64,000 bases of DNA. Origin: Tetragonia tetragonoides (Eukaryota; Streptophyta; Magnoliopsida; Caryophyllales; Aizoaceae). Below the pieces are notes generated by a model that did no database searches, was not told the origin of the DNA, and saw only the letters and a list, made by a program, of their open reading frames with translations. Both the position numbers and the translations under genes were made by a program. Location of the stretch: assembly GCA_038025085.1 (NCBI GenBank), contig CM076146.1:18884001-18948000 (forward strand), in the 5' to 3' direction. This document shows, piece after piece, positions 22,110 to 34,730 of this stretch (within the stretch, counting starts at the first letter, position 1; each line of letters opens with the position of its first letter).

Positions 22110-22624
22110 AACTGATGGCCTATATAATGCTGCAAGTGGATACAGAATGTTGCAAGGAAGTATGCCAAAATACAGACATGCAGATTTAATCTGGGGGGAA
22201 ATTATCCATGCCTAGGCAAAGTTTCTGCCTTTGGCTAGCCCAAAAGGGAAGACTGTTGACCAAAGATAGGCTGAAGAGAATGGGATTCTTGAATGGTGAT
22301 GAAATATGCTACATGTGCAAGCTGAAACCAGAAGACCACAACCATTTATTCTTTACATGCAAAGTATCAACAGAAGTCCTGGAACAGTTAAAGAATTGGC
22401 TGACAATTTCAGCAAAAGCAAAAACAATTCAGGGAATGCTCAATTGGATAAGTAGGCAAAAGTGCTCGAGAATCAGAAAGGGAGTGTATGCATCTGGGCT
22501 AGCAGCAGCTGTGTATTGGGTTTGGAAATGCAGAAATACTCACTTTGCTGGGGAAGGCAGTATCACAAATCATGCAACAGATACAGCAAATCGTCAGAAT
22601 CAGATCCCAACACTGCAGCAATAG
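22110..22624 (+). pseudogene. RT zinc-binding (zf-RVT) domain of LINE
   Basis: Peptides YNAASGYRMLQG and ADLIW, then after a one-base frameshift near 22205 FCLWLAQKGRLLTKDRLKRMGF, then CYMCKLKPEDHNHLFFTC. This is the CX2C...HX4-5C pattern of the zf-RVT domain at the C-terminus of plant L1 ORF2. The frameshift and 5' truncation make it dead on arrival. Confidence 0.85.
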
Positions 22625-23602
22625 CAAAAGAAAGATATCCAGCAGGGATAAGAGATGGATAGATGAGATATAGAGACCCCAGAAGCACTGCAAGAAGAGA
22701 GATAAGGTGCAAATTATTCAGCAAAAGGGCAGCACTGAAAGGTAAAAGCAGGACTCCTCAGGTCCACAGCAGAGTAGCAAGAATTCTGCAAGGCATCAGA
22801 ATATGTATAGGAAAAAGGAAACAGATTTCAGTAGGGATAGGCAGTAAAACATCTCATCAGGGTCTCAGCAGAGAATCAAGCAATCCTACAAGGCATCAGA
22901 ACATGTGCAGGAAAGAGACAGCAGATTCAGAAGGGAAGCAGATGCAGAAAATAAGATGTGAACCAGGCAGCAGGATCCAGCAGATAATCAGGACAGGCTG
23001 CTGGAGAAAAGCAGAGCAAGATATGAAACAGAAAAACAGAAGAATTGGAAACTAAAAGAAAATGAACCAGTAGATTGCACAGGAAACCAGCAGGATGCTG
23101 ATGCAGGAAAGAAGGTGGAATGAATCAGCTCTGGAAGACTGCACCAGCAGAGGATTCAGAGTAGAGGGCAGAAGCAAAGCAGAAGCAGGAAGAAGCAGAT
23201 TCAGTGGAAAACAAGGAAATTCTGTAATCAGCAGCAGGTTGATGTAGCAAGGCAGAATGAGGAATGTAACAGCTCCAAACAGAGTCGAAAAGCTAGAAGA
23301 AGTTGTAACATTTTTAGCTATATGTGTTTTTGTATTTTGCTGTAAGTCAGAAATAATATTTGCAAATTGTAATGTTTACAGAGATGGTGAGGATTAATTT
23401 TTGTAAATTGTAATGTGTACAGAGATGGTGAACCACTGCCTGTAGTGAGGTGCACCAGATTGAAGGGTTGTAAGGTAGTAGAGGGATGTAGCAAAAAGGA
23501 ACCCTACCTAGTAGGTGGCCTTGGATCTGCATTGCCTAAGGACTGTAATCTTGTTACATTACAGTGAGCAATAATACAATTTCTCACTTGCACCAAAAAA
23601 AA
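22110..23602 (+). mobile_element. 5'-truncated L1-type LINE
   Basis: Flanked by a perfect 12-bp duplication attgggccatga (22098-22109 and 23603-23614), with an A-run at the 3' end. The first 0.5 kb encodes the zinc-binding domain that ends plant LINE reverse transcriptases; the rest is a purine-rich 3' untranslated region (gcagaag/cagcagg phrases). About 1.5 kb remains. Insertion was into exon 2 of PMD gene G. Confidence 0.9.
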
Positions 23603-26069
23603 ATTGGGCCATGATGCTAGATTCTTTTTCTGAGAGGACAAGGGTAATAATTCGGGCTTCAGGTTTTGAGTTCTTCTTGTCTATCGTCCTGTCTTGCCAT
23701 TCAGGTGATACTCGAGTGATTTCTCGTGGGTTGCTGGAGAAGTTTTGGTATACTACGAGCACCTTTCATACACCTGCGGGAGAGATGTGCCCTTCTCCGT
23801 ATCAGTTTGCCGTATTGACGGGTTTGTCCTTTAGAGTGCGTCCTTTGTTGTACGACGCGAACTACCATTTGCGGGCGAATAGGTTGCTTAGGTTGCTTGA
23901 GCTATATGGGCATGTTGGTTGTTGCCCTTCTTTTTGATGGGGACCGAGTCTCCTTGCCGAGGTTATGGGAGGCTTTGATTGAGCAGTGGGTCACAGAGGA
24001 TCAACGAGCCCGTATCTTTTTGGCTTATCTGCTGGTGGCGACTATTTTTGCCCAAAAGAAGAGTGTATGTCAGATTGGCTTTCTGCGATGCCTGGAGGAT
24101 CTGACCATAGTGCATGAGTAGAACTTCGGTGCTCCTGCTTATGCTTCTTTATTGAGTTGGTGTCATCAGGCTTGTAGGCCTAAGGCAACGAGCCGGAGAG
24201 CGTCTATTTCTGGTCCACGAGGATACTGGAGGTAGGCATATCCTTTTATTCCTTGTGCATATGCATACTTTGTAGTAGACCCAAATCTGATTATTTCTAC
24301 TTTTATGGCAGTTGTGGTTTTCGAGTATTTTCCAGCTTTCAGTCCCCATCATCTTGTTTTGACGATGTTCCCACTAGGTGCATGGTGGGTTGGTAGAGAC
24401 AGCCATCCGTTTTCCTCTTTGGAGGATTTCCGGGTTTCTTTTCAGAGCCGAACTACTTCGGAGGTATGTTGTGCTTGACTTGTCTTTATATATTATTTTT
24501 TCTGGTTCATTTGGTGTGAACTTTGATCTTGTATTCTGCAGGTGTTGTGGCCGCTTTTGACGATGTTCCTGGAGTCCCGTCCTATATTACTATCGAGTCC
24601 TACAAGGTGTCTACCCTACAGATAGTGTTTGAGGGGTCGTTTAGCTTTGAGTGGTACTTGGGGGACCGTCTGTGTAACACCCCGAATTTTCTACTAAAAT
24701 AAATAAATAGAAATAATTAAAACTCGAGCCAAAATTTCGGCAAAGTTTCCTTTGTAAATAGACATCCCAAGTTATCGACTTTCTAAAACCAGTTTAAACA
24801 GAAAACTAAAACAAAATCCAACAACCAAGCGGAAGATTCTAATCAAATTCATGGCGCTACCGCCACACTCACTCATACGAATGAGTGTAAGGCTCTTTAA
24901 CTGAAACTAATAATAATAATCTCAAAAATATTCTAAGTGGTCTATTTATTACAACTTGATCTGAAAGCTAGATACATAGTTAAAATTTAAAAATAAACTC
25001 TTCTTGCCAAGAGTATACGGCCTACTATCTGAGAGCGTCCTCACAACAGAACAACCTGCATACAAATAATCTGTCACCAGGGTCGTTCTTAGCATACGCA
25101 ATGGGGGCGACCGCCAGGGGCCCACGAAAAAAAGGGGTCCAGATGTACCTGTTTAGAGTGATTTCAAGAAAGAAAAAAAAAAAAAAAAAAAGAACAAAAG
25201 AAAAACAGAAACACGCGTTCAGTCAGTTGATTTGCAACTGGGAATGTGGAAGTGAAGGAGAACAAAGGCTACGAAGCGTCCGCCTATAATCACGCCTCAC
25301 AAACATTGAACAAGGAAGAGAGAGAGAGAGAGAGCGAGATTCGAGAAGGAAGAGATGGAGTTGCGGAGGCCGTTTTCAATCAATTTTCCCTTCAATCAAC
25401 TACTCTCCTTCCCCATAAACAACGGTAGTTTTTGCTTCTTTATAAATGGGCACAAGATGGTGAAATTTTTAATAATCATCATCCCATCTTCAATTGTTTA
25501 TTCTCTATCCATCTCTATTGATCTTGAATTGAAAGTTCAAGCTAAAAGATCTGTTGGAAGCTCTCAATTTCTCTCCTTTGAGGTACTAAACCCTAAATCC
25601 CTAATTTAATTTCATATTCTATAATTTAATTCTGAATTTTATTTTTTTTTTTTTGTTTATCCCTTTTCATAATTAATTTTTAATGTGTGTGACAGTGTGA
25701 TTGGGAGTGTATTGTGAGGTTGGGTGCTGAAGGAGGACAAGAACAAGTTAAGAACTCACCAATTGGTTTTGCTTTATCGGTCCATCCTTTCATCATCCAG
25801 GTTCTATTATTCTTTTTTTTTGGTAAAATTGTCTTAATAGTTTTTTCACAAGATGTTGCCGAAAAAGCATTTATCTGGAAGTGATAAAAGAAAAAAAAAA
25901 AAAAAAGAAAACTATCTAACCAGTTTGTAGAATCACAACGAGGAGCTCTAAATATATTTGTTAAGAAAGTAACCTCTTTTGATAATGTTGAAGGAGTGGA
26001 TGTAACTAGTAATGAACATTCCAATGAAAGTTTAAACGGTGAAACCCTATCAATGAGGATGCTACTAAT

Positions 26070-28359
26070 TTGAATGAGAGTGATCATGTACCAAGTGCGT
26101 CTAATATTGAAAATTCATTGAAAAATGAACAACAACAAATACCTCCCGTGGATATTTACGATCCTAAAAATTGGGGTAATCTTGATAATACAACAAGAGA
26201 TACTTTAGCTTTAGATGGACCTAGAAGGGAAATGAATCTTGTGTTTCCTTCCGATAATCTTTCGAGACATTTTTTGTATAATTATTATTCCAGAAAGTTG
26301 AGCAATGGTCAGACTAGTGACCGACCATGGTTGGTTTACTCTAAACATTTGGATATGGTTTTCTGTTTTTGTTGTAAGTTGTTCAAATCTACTAAGAGTA
26401 AAAGTTTATTAGCAAGTGATGGAATGAGAGATTGGAAACATCTTAGTGAGAGACTCAAACTACATGAGACTAGTGTTGAGCATATGACTAACATGAAAAC
26501 TTGGAAAGAAGTGAGAATAAGGTTAGGCACAAATCAAACAATTGATAAAGATTTACAAGACCGAATTACAAAGGACAAAGAGCATTGGAAGCAAGTTTTA
26601 AAAAGAATTATTTGTGTTGTGAAATGCCTTTCTAAAGGGAATTTGGCTTTTTGTGGATCTAATGTGAAACTTTACCAAGAAAGTAATGGTCATTTTTTGG
26701 GATTGATTGAGATGATTGCGGAATTTGATATTGTAATGCATGATCATGTTAGGCGCATTGAAAATAATGAAATTCATCATCATTATCTTAGTCACAATAT
26801 TCAAAATGAGCTGATTTTTCTTTTGGGCCATAGTGTCAAAAGCTCCATTATAAGGGTCATCAAAGAGGCAAAATATTTTTCCATAATCCTTGATTGTACC
26901 CCAGATGTGAGCCATCAAGAACAAATGACTATTTTAGTAAGATGTGTAAACATGTCAAATAACAAAGTGAAAATAAAGGAGCTCTTTTTAGAGTTCTTAA
27001 AGGTCGACTATACATCCGGATTAGGTCTTTTCAATGAATTGTTAAAAGCTTTAAAGACTCTTGATCTTAACGTTGACGATTTGAGGGGTCAAGGTTATGA
27101 CAATGGGTCTAATATGAAAGGAAAACACCAAGAAGTTCAGAAGCGCTTACTTGATATAAATCCTAGAGCTTTATATATTCCATGTGCTTGTCATAGTCTT
27201 AATCTCACTCTTTGTGATATGGCAAATTCTTGTGTTAAAGCTTTTTCATTTTTTGGAATTGTGCAACGAATATATACATTATTTTTGAAGCTCTACTAGA
27301 AGATGGCAAATTTTAAAAGATAATGTTCCAAAGTTCACTGTGAAATCTGTATCGAATACTCGGTGGGAGAGTCGCATAAAAAGTGTAAAAGCTATTAGAT
27401 TCCAAGCTCCTCAAATAAGATTGGCTTTGGTGGAATTAGGGAAGTCTTATGATGATGCCAAAACAAAGAGTGAAGTAGATAGTTAGATTAGTGCAATTGA
27501 AAATTATGGGTTTTTACTTGGTATGGTTATTTGGTATGATATTTTACTTTCTATTAATGTGGTGAGTAAGAAATTGCAATCTAAATCAATGTGCCTTGAT
27601 GCTACCACAAAACAATTGGAAAAAGTGATGTTACATTTTGAAAAGTTTAGAGAAACAGGGTTTGACACAAGCAAAGAGATTGCCAAGGGTATTGCAACTG
27701 AGATGGGTCTAGAGCCTATTTTTCCTTTGAAACGGCGTGTTTATAGGAAAAAACAATTTGATGAAAATGATGACATTGAAGAACAAAAAGCAGCCAAGGA
27801 TTCCTTTAGAATTGAATACTTTAGAGTTGTGGTTGATGTTGCAATTACTTCATTGAAGAATAGATTTGAGCAATTGAACATATTTCATGGTATTTTTGGC
27901 TTCTTGTTTGATTCACAAACCTTGTGCTCTACGAGACTGATAGATGTAGAAAAATGTTGCAAAACGCTGGTAGATATTTTTTCTCATAATGATTTGTGTG
28001 ATCTTGAATACGATGATCTTGTTTCGGAGTTAGAAGTGCTGATAGTATGTTTGGGCGATGAGCCAAAAATGTCGGCACTTGAGATTTTTGAGTGGGTTAG
28101 AGCAAATTCTGATTTTCTTCCAAATGTCTTAATTGCTTATCGAATCATGTTCACTATACCTCTTACAGTAGCTTCAGCTGAAAGAAGGTTTTCAAAAATG
28201 AAATTGTTGAAAACTTATTTGAGGTCATCGATGTCACAAGAAAGATTGAATGGTTTGGCTACAATATGTATTGAAAAGAATATGTTGGAAAATATTGATG
28301 TTGATGCCATTATAAATGATTTTGCATCAAAAAATGCTAGAAGCAAACGTTTTAAATGA
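26070..28359 (+). pseudogene. hAT transposase, TTF zinc finger/DUF4371 type
   Basis: The N-terminal TTF-type zinc finger region is at residues 85-150 ([24 protein letters not shown]). The catalytic DUF4371-like region has [15 protein letters not shown] and GYDNGSNM, which supply the Asp residues. The C-terminal dimerisation region has VASAERRFSKMKLLKTYLRSSM, with the catalytic Glu. An extra T near 27285 shifts the frame, and TAG at 27484 interrupts the middle; the last ORF is 27523-28359. Bases 25400-26069 upstream probably hold the leader or an intron; no exon was confirmed. It is inactive but well preserved. Confidence 0.85.
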
Positions 28360-28369
28360 CCATTTGCGC

Positions 28370-28870
28370 TATACTTATGGTGTTGTTGCTGTGTTGTTGT
28401 TATTGTTGGAGCTGTGGTGCTGTTGTGGTGTTGCTGTTAATGCTGTGATGTTGTGGTGTTGTTGTTACTGTTTGTGCTGTGGTGATGTGGTGCTGTGGTG
28501 TTTTTGCTGTTGCTGCTGTGGTGTTGTTGATGTGCTGTTGCTGTGCTACTGCTGCTGTGGCTGTGGTGATGTGTTGTTGCTGCTGTGCTAGCTGCTGCCG
28601 CTGTGCTGGCTGCTGTCGCTGTGCTGGTTGCTGCTGTGCTGGCTGCTGCCGCTGTGCTGGCTGCTGTCGCTGTGCTGGTTGCTGCTGTGCTGGCTGCTGT
28701 ACAGCCTGTGCTGGCTGCTATGTAAGCTGCTGTGCAGCCCTGTGCTGGCTGTTGTTGCTGTGTTGGTGTTGTTCTTGGCTGTTGGCTGCTGACGTTAGTT
28801 ATTGTTGTTGCTGTTTCTGGTGGTGATTATGTTGTTGATGATGCTGATGCTTTTATCAATGTGTTGTTGC
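28370..28870. repeat. Trinucleotide-rich repeat (tgctgt/tgctgc) with 51-bp higher-order unit
   Basis: About 500 bp of tgttgc/tgctgt-type triplets follow the transposase stop. Within it a 51-bp unit starting gctgctgccgctgtgctggc occurs at 28591 and 28642. It encodes only Leu/Cys/Ala runs in all frames, so I treat it as simple repeat. Confidence 0.8.
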
Positions 28871-31662
28871 TGTTTTTTTTGTTTTTTTTTTTCCCGTTGT
28901 TGCGACCATTATCACTATGTTGCTACTCATTAAGTATGTGTCAATGTATCGCTTCATTTACGTTGCTAAAAGATCTTTTTTTTGTAAAGACCCGAATCCG
29001 ATTTATATATAAAATAAATAAGGTACTTGATATATGAGGGCCCTCAAATTTATATTGCCCATGGGCCTAGAAAATGTTTGGAACGGCCATGTCTGTCACC
29101 AAGGAAAGACACGATTCACATCGTGGGTGACAGCTCAAAACAGGTCAGCGTGAACTGAATAACAAACATCTATCTAGTAAAGGCCAAATTAAATTCATTT
29201 CAAGTCATATACGTATCATCGTGATTCAGATAAATCCACCAAGTACATCTCTTTTGATCTTTAACATTCTTAACGTACTATAAACACTATACAGTTACAA
29301 TAATAAAGAGAGCACCAATAACATTACTGAAAACATAGTAGCTTCATTCTAGACATCCTCTTAGCTTAGGATATCTTAATAGCTTTTAACTAGCCTTGCG
29401 GCTCTTCCCGCATAGGAGCTGTAACTAGCCTTTCGACTCTTCCCAATAAGGGGCTGTAACTATATAAAAGTACTAAACTATAGCTTGATATGTTTTATTA
29501 CTGATGTTGCATTACTGAGCTGGGCATTTGGAAGCTAGGTTCCTCGGGCCGCCATATTTTGGGGGCGTTTAAACCCTTCAATGCATCTTGGGGGTCAAGC
29601 CACATCTTGGGGGCCAAATGTGTTATCTGTAATCTGTAACTAGCCACATCTTGGGGGCTCTTCCCATATAGGGGCTGGAACTGCTGATCTCATTGCCACA
29701 TCTTGGGGGCACAGTTCAAAACTCAGGAACGTCTCCCGTAAACTCATTATAACACATTTCGAGTACCTATAGGTTTCTGCCGCCCAAACTGCCATCTTTC
29801 ACTTTATGTTCTTAGTAGCTTCCGTAACTTTAGCTCATAAACTCTTCTTGAGATCATCCAAACTCGAGATGATCTTATTCACATCATTGAACATAAAACA
29901 CGTCAACATTCATCCTTCTCTATTTCATTAACTTATTTGGTATCTCAATAACTTCATTTCTTTCTTTTCTTATAACATTTCACTGTACGTCATATACTTG
30001 CTCATACCTTTACCATCAGCTAACTTGTACCATCAGCTAACTTGTATCATAAAAGCTTATCATCTAATATATCCTTTCATCTGAACTCATGCATCATATG
30101 CAGCTCAACAAGTGACGCCTATTTCACCTTGCTAGTCACAGTAACATTAACATTTAGACTGGTGCATCTTATGTAGCATCACACACACGTGTACAAGCTT
30201 CCTAGCACATAATCTCTAAGCTAAGATCTAATTTAATGTCTTTTATTCACCGATTTATTTATTAAAGCCCAACCTGGACAGCAACCACAACTACATAAAT
30301 CTCTAAATTACTTACCATCATCTCATTTCATCCCCATCAATCATAATCGACAAGAACATACACTTTCTTGACTCAGAACAAGCACATTATAGTAGAAAAT
30401 ACTCATGTAATAATTAAGCTACAAATACTACTAATTCAAACTAATCCAATGGTAGACAAAATTTATACACAAGCTGAAGTTCTCTTCATTTAGTAGCTAA
30501 GTTCCACTTCATATTAAAGTTAAAACATATGGTAGCTTCTATAATTTAGGTGCATAGCAACAAAGAGAGCCATAGAAGCTCATGGTCAGGGTCCAACACA
30601 AGTCTTACCTGGATAAACTCAATTCGTATACTCTCGAAGTAAACTTAAAACATTTGATCTGCATCCCCATCTAGTTCTTGCTTATAAATTAAATCCCCAA
30701 ACAAAACACTACTACTATACTACATGATACCATCAGAACCTAAGGTTCTCCTATTCATTCTAAAAACCAATTCAATTAATAGTTCACATATACACATAAT
30801 TAGGCTCAAAATGAATTAAAAAGGGACTGTACGAGACAGATGTAAGTTACCTTGGGGTTCTTCAGTAAGATTGAGCTCCTAATTCGCAATACCCCACTAG
30901 CTAATACTTCAAAATCTACAAGTTTACACATAACAGGTAGTAATTTGGGGTTCTAGGCTTTCTATTTCAATAAACTGAATTGAACTAAATTAGGGCTAGG
31001 GGTCTGATTGAATACCAAACCAATTGACTTGGGGGAACTGTGGTGCGTCAATGGTGGTCCTCGTTGGTGGCTGACCGTCGTGACAGGAGGCGTGAGCTCT
31101 TACGCTGGGACCGAGGTGCAGCGGTTGGAGCTTGACTTACTTTGATGGTGAGTTGTGGTGGTGTTGTGGGAGATGGCGGAGTGGGAGATGGCGTGAGTGA
31201 TGGTCGATGATGGTGATGCGTGAGGGTGCTGCGTGAGTTGGGTGAAGAATGGTTGTGTGAGATCTTGTTTTTATTCCCCCTTTTATTTTTTAGCAAAATG
31301 AAACAAAGGAGCTTATAAGTTACAAGGGAGGAAGGGAAAGTCGGTGAAACCAAGTGAGTTTCCTCATTTGGTGGGTTTGCTTAATTCCTAGAGGGTAGTA
31401 TACATAAATATCTAAGTGACTTCTAAATGGCTCTAAAACATAATCTGCAAAAACTAATCTTATCTAGCTAATTGATATCTATTACTCATAAACATGGTAA
31501 CGTGGCTAATAAATAACATCATTCCACCTTACAAAGAACAATGCTATGTAACAATATTTATATCTAATGAAAACAATAAATCATTTTCTTCCTTTTTTTT
31601 ATGCTTTAAAAATACCGGGTATTACAGTCTGACTCGGCTGATATCTCCACGTTTGGGTAGCC

Positions 31663-32630
31663 TGTAATACCCCCGAATTCGCAACGATTTCCTGGGAGCT
31701 ATCGACGTCGTTGTGCACGACTCGACACCGCTGATCCGTCCCAAACCCGAGGGTTGTCACTGCAATATTTATCATTAAGGAATAAATGCTAAGCAGAAAG
31801 AAAAGTTAGGTATCAAAGGTAGCATTAAACAAACTAAACATTAATATCAGAGTTGTCTATCAAGTAACTTAAGTTCATTAAAGTATTATTACAACTTTAC
31901 CTTCTATGGCACAAACCAATAATCTCATAATCCAAAAGAAATAACAAGTCTAGAGAACCAGCCTACAATTAAACTTCAAGGCTACACGTCCTCCCTCAGC
32001 AACACAAGCACTTTGGTTTCCGTGACAGAAAGAAGGTACAGAATAAAAGAGAATAAACAAAAGAAAACAAAAATCAGATGAACTGAATAAACGTCGTCCA
32101 TACCCAGTAAAAACACTTTCGCAAACCTTACCTGGGTTTTAGAAGAATCATTGAAATTCATTTGCATGCACAAGTAGTCATAAAATCAAGCACACGCATA
32201 CTCAATATTCAATTACATGCAATTCTTGCTTAAGTGATCATTCGAACACAAACAGACAAACCATCTTGATTAGAGTAATAAGCGAGCGAATAGAACAGCG
32301 ATTACCCATACTGTTCATCGATTGATATTGACATGCCATTGATTTACTCAAGTGTATACTCACACTATCTCTAACATAATAATCGATACATAGAGAATTA
32401 AACAATCGGGAATGATCCATCCCGAACACGCTATGAGGTGTCCATAAGTAACTTGGGAATCACGCATCCCTAGACTACATCAATTAGACACAGTATTGAT
32501 TGCTCGACTACTCCTAGGGATCCATTAGGAGTCTTATTCTCATTTACAATTCAATTAACATAATTGGATTGGTTGACTTAGTGGTACAACAAGACCACAA
32601 CTCGATTCGTCCGGCCCTTTTCTCATTACA
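31663..32630. mobile_element. Truncated LTR-like fragment E
   Basis: It starts tgtaatacccccgaattcgc, similar in type to the left end of element D, directly after PMD gene G sequence. It ends without recognisable terminus where Tat integrase tail sequence begins. No gene is seen. Its composition (spaced short A/T-rich phrases, no ORF) fits a long LTR. Confidence 0.4.
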
Positions 32631-32725
32631 AAAATCCTAACCGGTGGAGCTGCAAGATTGGCAGACTTAGACGGGATTGAGTTCAGCCAATGGATAAAGA
32701 TGGATCAACTAAAAAGATTCTATGC
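32631..32725 (+). pseudogene. Integrase C-terminal tail of element F
   Basis: The reading LTGGAARLADLDGIEF then MDQLKRFYA and stop is the end of Tat-lineage integrase and matches 49745-49842. Nothing upstream remains. It is followed by an A-rich stretch (32780-32850) and the conserved block. Confidence 0.7.
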
Positions 32726-33207
32726 CTAGGCAAGGCATCTAATATAGCACTTTCGAGAGGCCCACACCAGGCAAAGTAATCCCGAAAACAAAAACAATAA
32801 AAAACAAATAAACAAATAAACACAAAAAAAAAAAAAAAAAAAAAAAAACGTGATTTAATGTTAAAAAAAACGCACGGATAAGACATACGAGTGGCATGAT
32901 TCCCCTAAAAAGATACGTAGGATAACCTAATTGCAATTGGGCCCTGCCCCTTCATTATTTTCGCGTTTAAAAGTTGTTAAAATAAACAATAACAATAAAA
33001 TAAATAAAGTTGCAATATTAAATAAAATCGAGCATGTCTCCATAAATAATAAAGTCCATTACAAATGACTTGGCAATTCTAAAAATAATAATGCAAATAT
33101 TTTAAATCTAAGTCTAAAAGGGGCACACCACCCTTATTGAATTTAAAGCAACATAAAAAGGCAATCCTATGCTAAACATGCTCCAAAAGAGTATTTTTAT
33201 TAGTAGA
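32726..33207. other. Spacer with A-runs and conserved Tat block
   Basis: No gene. An A-run lies at 32823-32848. The block at 32876-32955 (cggataaga, catgattcccc, gatacgtagg, ataacc) parallels 49961-50045 and, in reverse, 6902-6962. Confidence 0.55.
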
Positions 33208-34730
33208 CTACTCCGTAGCTTCAGTAGTAGGGCCCGCATCTTCCATGGTCTCATCTACTTTCGGGCACTCCGCATCACGTTCCTTGGGAGTCCATCTCTC
33301 TCGGACCATAGGCTCTTCTTCTTCAATCTCCATTGGCCCGAATTGGGAGTTTCTCCTGCGGTTTAGTAGTGATCTTTTCCAAAGCTTTCTTGGCCTTTGG
33401 GTTTAGGATGCCCTTCACATGCTTAACTCCCTTCTTGTTACCCTTCCCCTTTGGGTCATTAGGGTTTGAGAGTCTTAGACTAGCTTTGACCGATTGGGCC
33501 TTAAGATCGCCTTATTCGGATTTCGTACATGCGCGGCGACCCTCTGTGGTCTTGTAATCCATCCAAGTTTCATAGGCCGAAGATATAGCCGTAGGCGCCT
33601 TGATATGAGGAATAGTCCACTTAGGACGACGGTCCCATGCACACTCCCATGATCTTACCATACTAGTTGTCAAGGTCCGCGCGGTAGGAGGAACACTATC
33701 CTTTTGTGGGATAATTTGGCGTTTCCCATATTGTCGCATAATACGACTAGGAAATATATAAGTTGACTTATAAGACCGAGGATTTGATAATATCCCGAGT
33801 CCTTCTTGCATCCAATTGCGGATTTTAGACCCTACCACTTGATGGTCCATCGTAGCAAGGGGCATTCTTTAAGGTACCCACGCCACTCATCAAGGGTCGA
33901 TTCATAATACAATCTCCAGCGTGCGGGAAATTGCTTTGGTTGATACTTGAGCGCATTAGCGGGTCTCTCAATAAAGCACATGTGCTCAAGTAGCCATATC
34001 TACAAAAAACCAATATATATAAAGTTAAATGTACATCAAAGATTCAAACTTTATTGACAAGCAAATAATTCAAGCAATTATCCAAGCACTTACTTGGAGA
34101 AGAAGAGGGCTTCCCGTCCATCCACCAAGCGATGGCTCTTGTTTCTTACGGTCCAAGCAAATTATAGTTTCACCAAGAACAAGAGACATAGGGGTAAAAC
34201 CGTTTTGAATATGTTTCAACAATTCTAAGCATATTAGCTTTACCCTTATTACCTCCACCAACAAAGAGGTACCTATGCAAGAGACATAAAATAAAGGCAC
34301 GCTTATAATAGGTCTCACTCATCACATCATGATTATCCCTTACCTCGGGAAAAAAGATGTCAATTACACCATTGAGGTCTAATTCATCACTCCTAGCAAC
34401 GGAGGAAGCTTGTGTTGGTGATAGGCCAAGATACCTTTTGTAGTAGTCTTCAAGGTTTGCTCCAAGCCATGGGTTGGCGGGAGCTTGGTCATGAGGAAAC
34501 CCAAGGATATCGGCAAATTCTTCGGGAAGAGGACACAATTCATTATACCCAAAACGGAAAACATGAAGATTATCGTCCCAAAACTCAATAGCGGCCTCAA
34601 AGAGATTCCATACGATTTGAACTTGCTTAAGATGGAAGAGTGCATTCAAGTGAAAAGGCACAAGTCTAATCCTCTATTCGGGAGTCATGGATTGTAATCA
34701 CTTGTCAAATTTCACATAAAAGCTTTTCAT
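33208..34730 (-). pseudogene. DUF7745-like gene, antisense in element F
   Basis: The start at 34730 is in register with the ATG of the 51846 copy. Motifs are FRFGYNELCPLPEEFA, KRAFILCLLHRYLFVGG, VLGETIICLDRKK, SPLLLQ, an intron at 34000-34093 (gtaagt...tgtag), IWLLEHMC, and FPSRIMRQYGKRQIIPQ. The tail is Lys-rich and ends ATE before TAG at 33208. TGA at 34698-34700 stands for Trp in the other copy, and TAG at 34674-34676 for Glu; a frameshift lies near 34200. The N-terminal phrase MTPEERMRLVPFHLNALFHLK is best seen in the other copy. A TATA box at 34837-34831 and a GC motif cluster lie upstream. Confidence 0.65.

Larger units (their letters stand above)
25078..29091 (+). mobile_element. hAT transposon, 4.0 kb
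   Basis: It is bounded by an exact 8-bp duplication tctgtcac (25070-25077, 29092-29099), as expected for hAT. Ends are CAGGGTCGTTC on the left and, in reverse complement, CATGGCCGTTCC on the right. It encodes a hAT transposase with a TTF-type zinc finger. It sits inside element D. A GA microsatellite lies at about 25315-25335. Confidence 0.9.
24673..31626 (-). mobile_element. Solo-LTR-like element D (about 2.9 kb without its hAT insert)
   Basis: It has TG...CA ends (tgtaacaccccg...gggtattaca) flanked by a perfect 5-bp duplication gtctg (24668-24672, 31627-31631) in exon 4 of PMD gene G. Excluding the hAT insertion and one of its duplications, about 2.93 kb remains, with no coding sequence and no second LTR. 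Both ends resemble long Ty3/gypsy (Tekay-like) LTRs, whose minus-strand start would be TGTAATACCCGG. Bases 29380-29710 hold degenerate short repeats (cacatcttgggggc; ctcttcccgcataggag). I found no gene in 24673-25077 or 29100-31626. Confidence 0.6.
21641..31662 (+). pseudogene. PMD gene G, broken by LINE and LTR insertions
   Basis: This is the second PMD copy, matching the gene at 2039-4804 exon by exon. Exon 1 (from 21641) begins MAPKDKGKRPM but carries a frameshift; the second exon is split by the LINE (22110-23602) and continues at 23615. Exons 3 and 4 follow to 24672, and after element D the sequence resumes at 31632 (tctgactcggctg) for about 30 bp before fragment E. Further lesions are a stop at 24121 and a 1-nt loss near 24220. 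The antisense strand should belong to a minus-oriented Tat element G, of which no pol is visible here. Confidence 0.7.

Noticed and set aside
28316..28826. Leu/Cys/Ala-rich ORFs after the hAT transposase
   Set aside because: Products of the tgctgt triplet repeat, open in all frames.
31048..31353. Minus-strand His/Pro/Ser-rich ORF of 101 codons
   Set aside because: Lies within the solo LTR, low complexity, no supporting promoter or homologue recognised.
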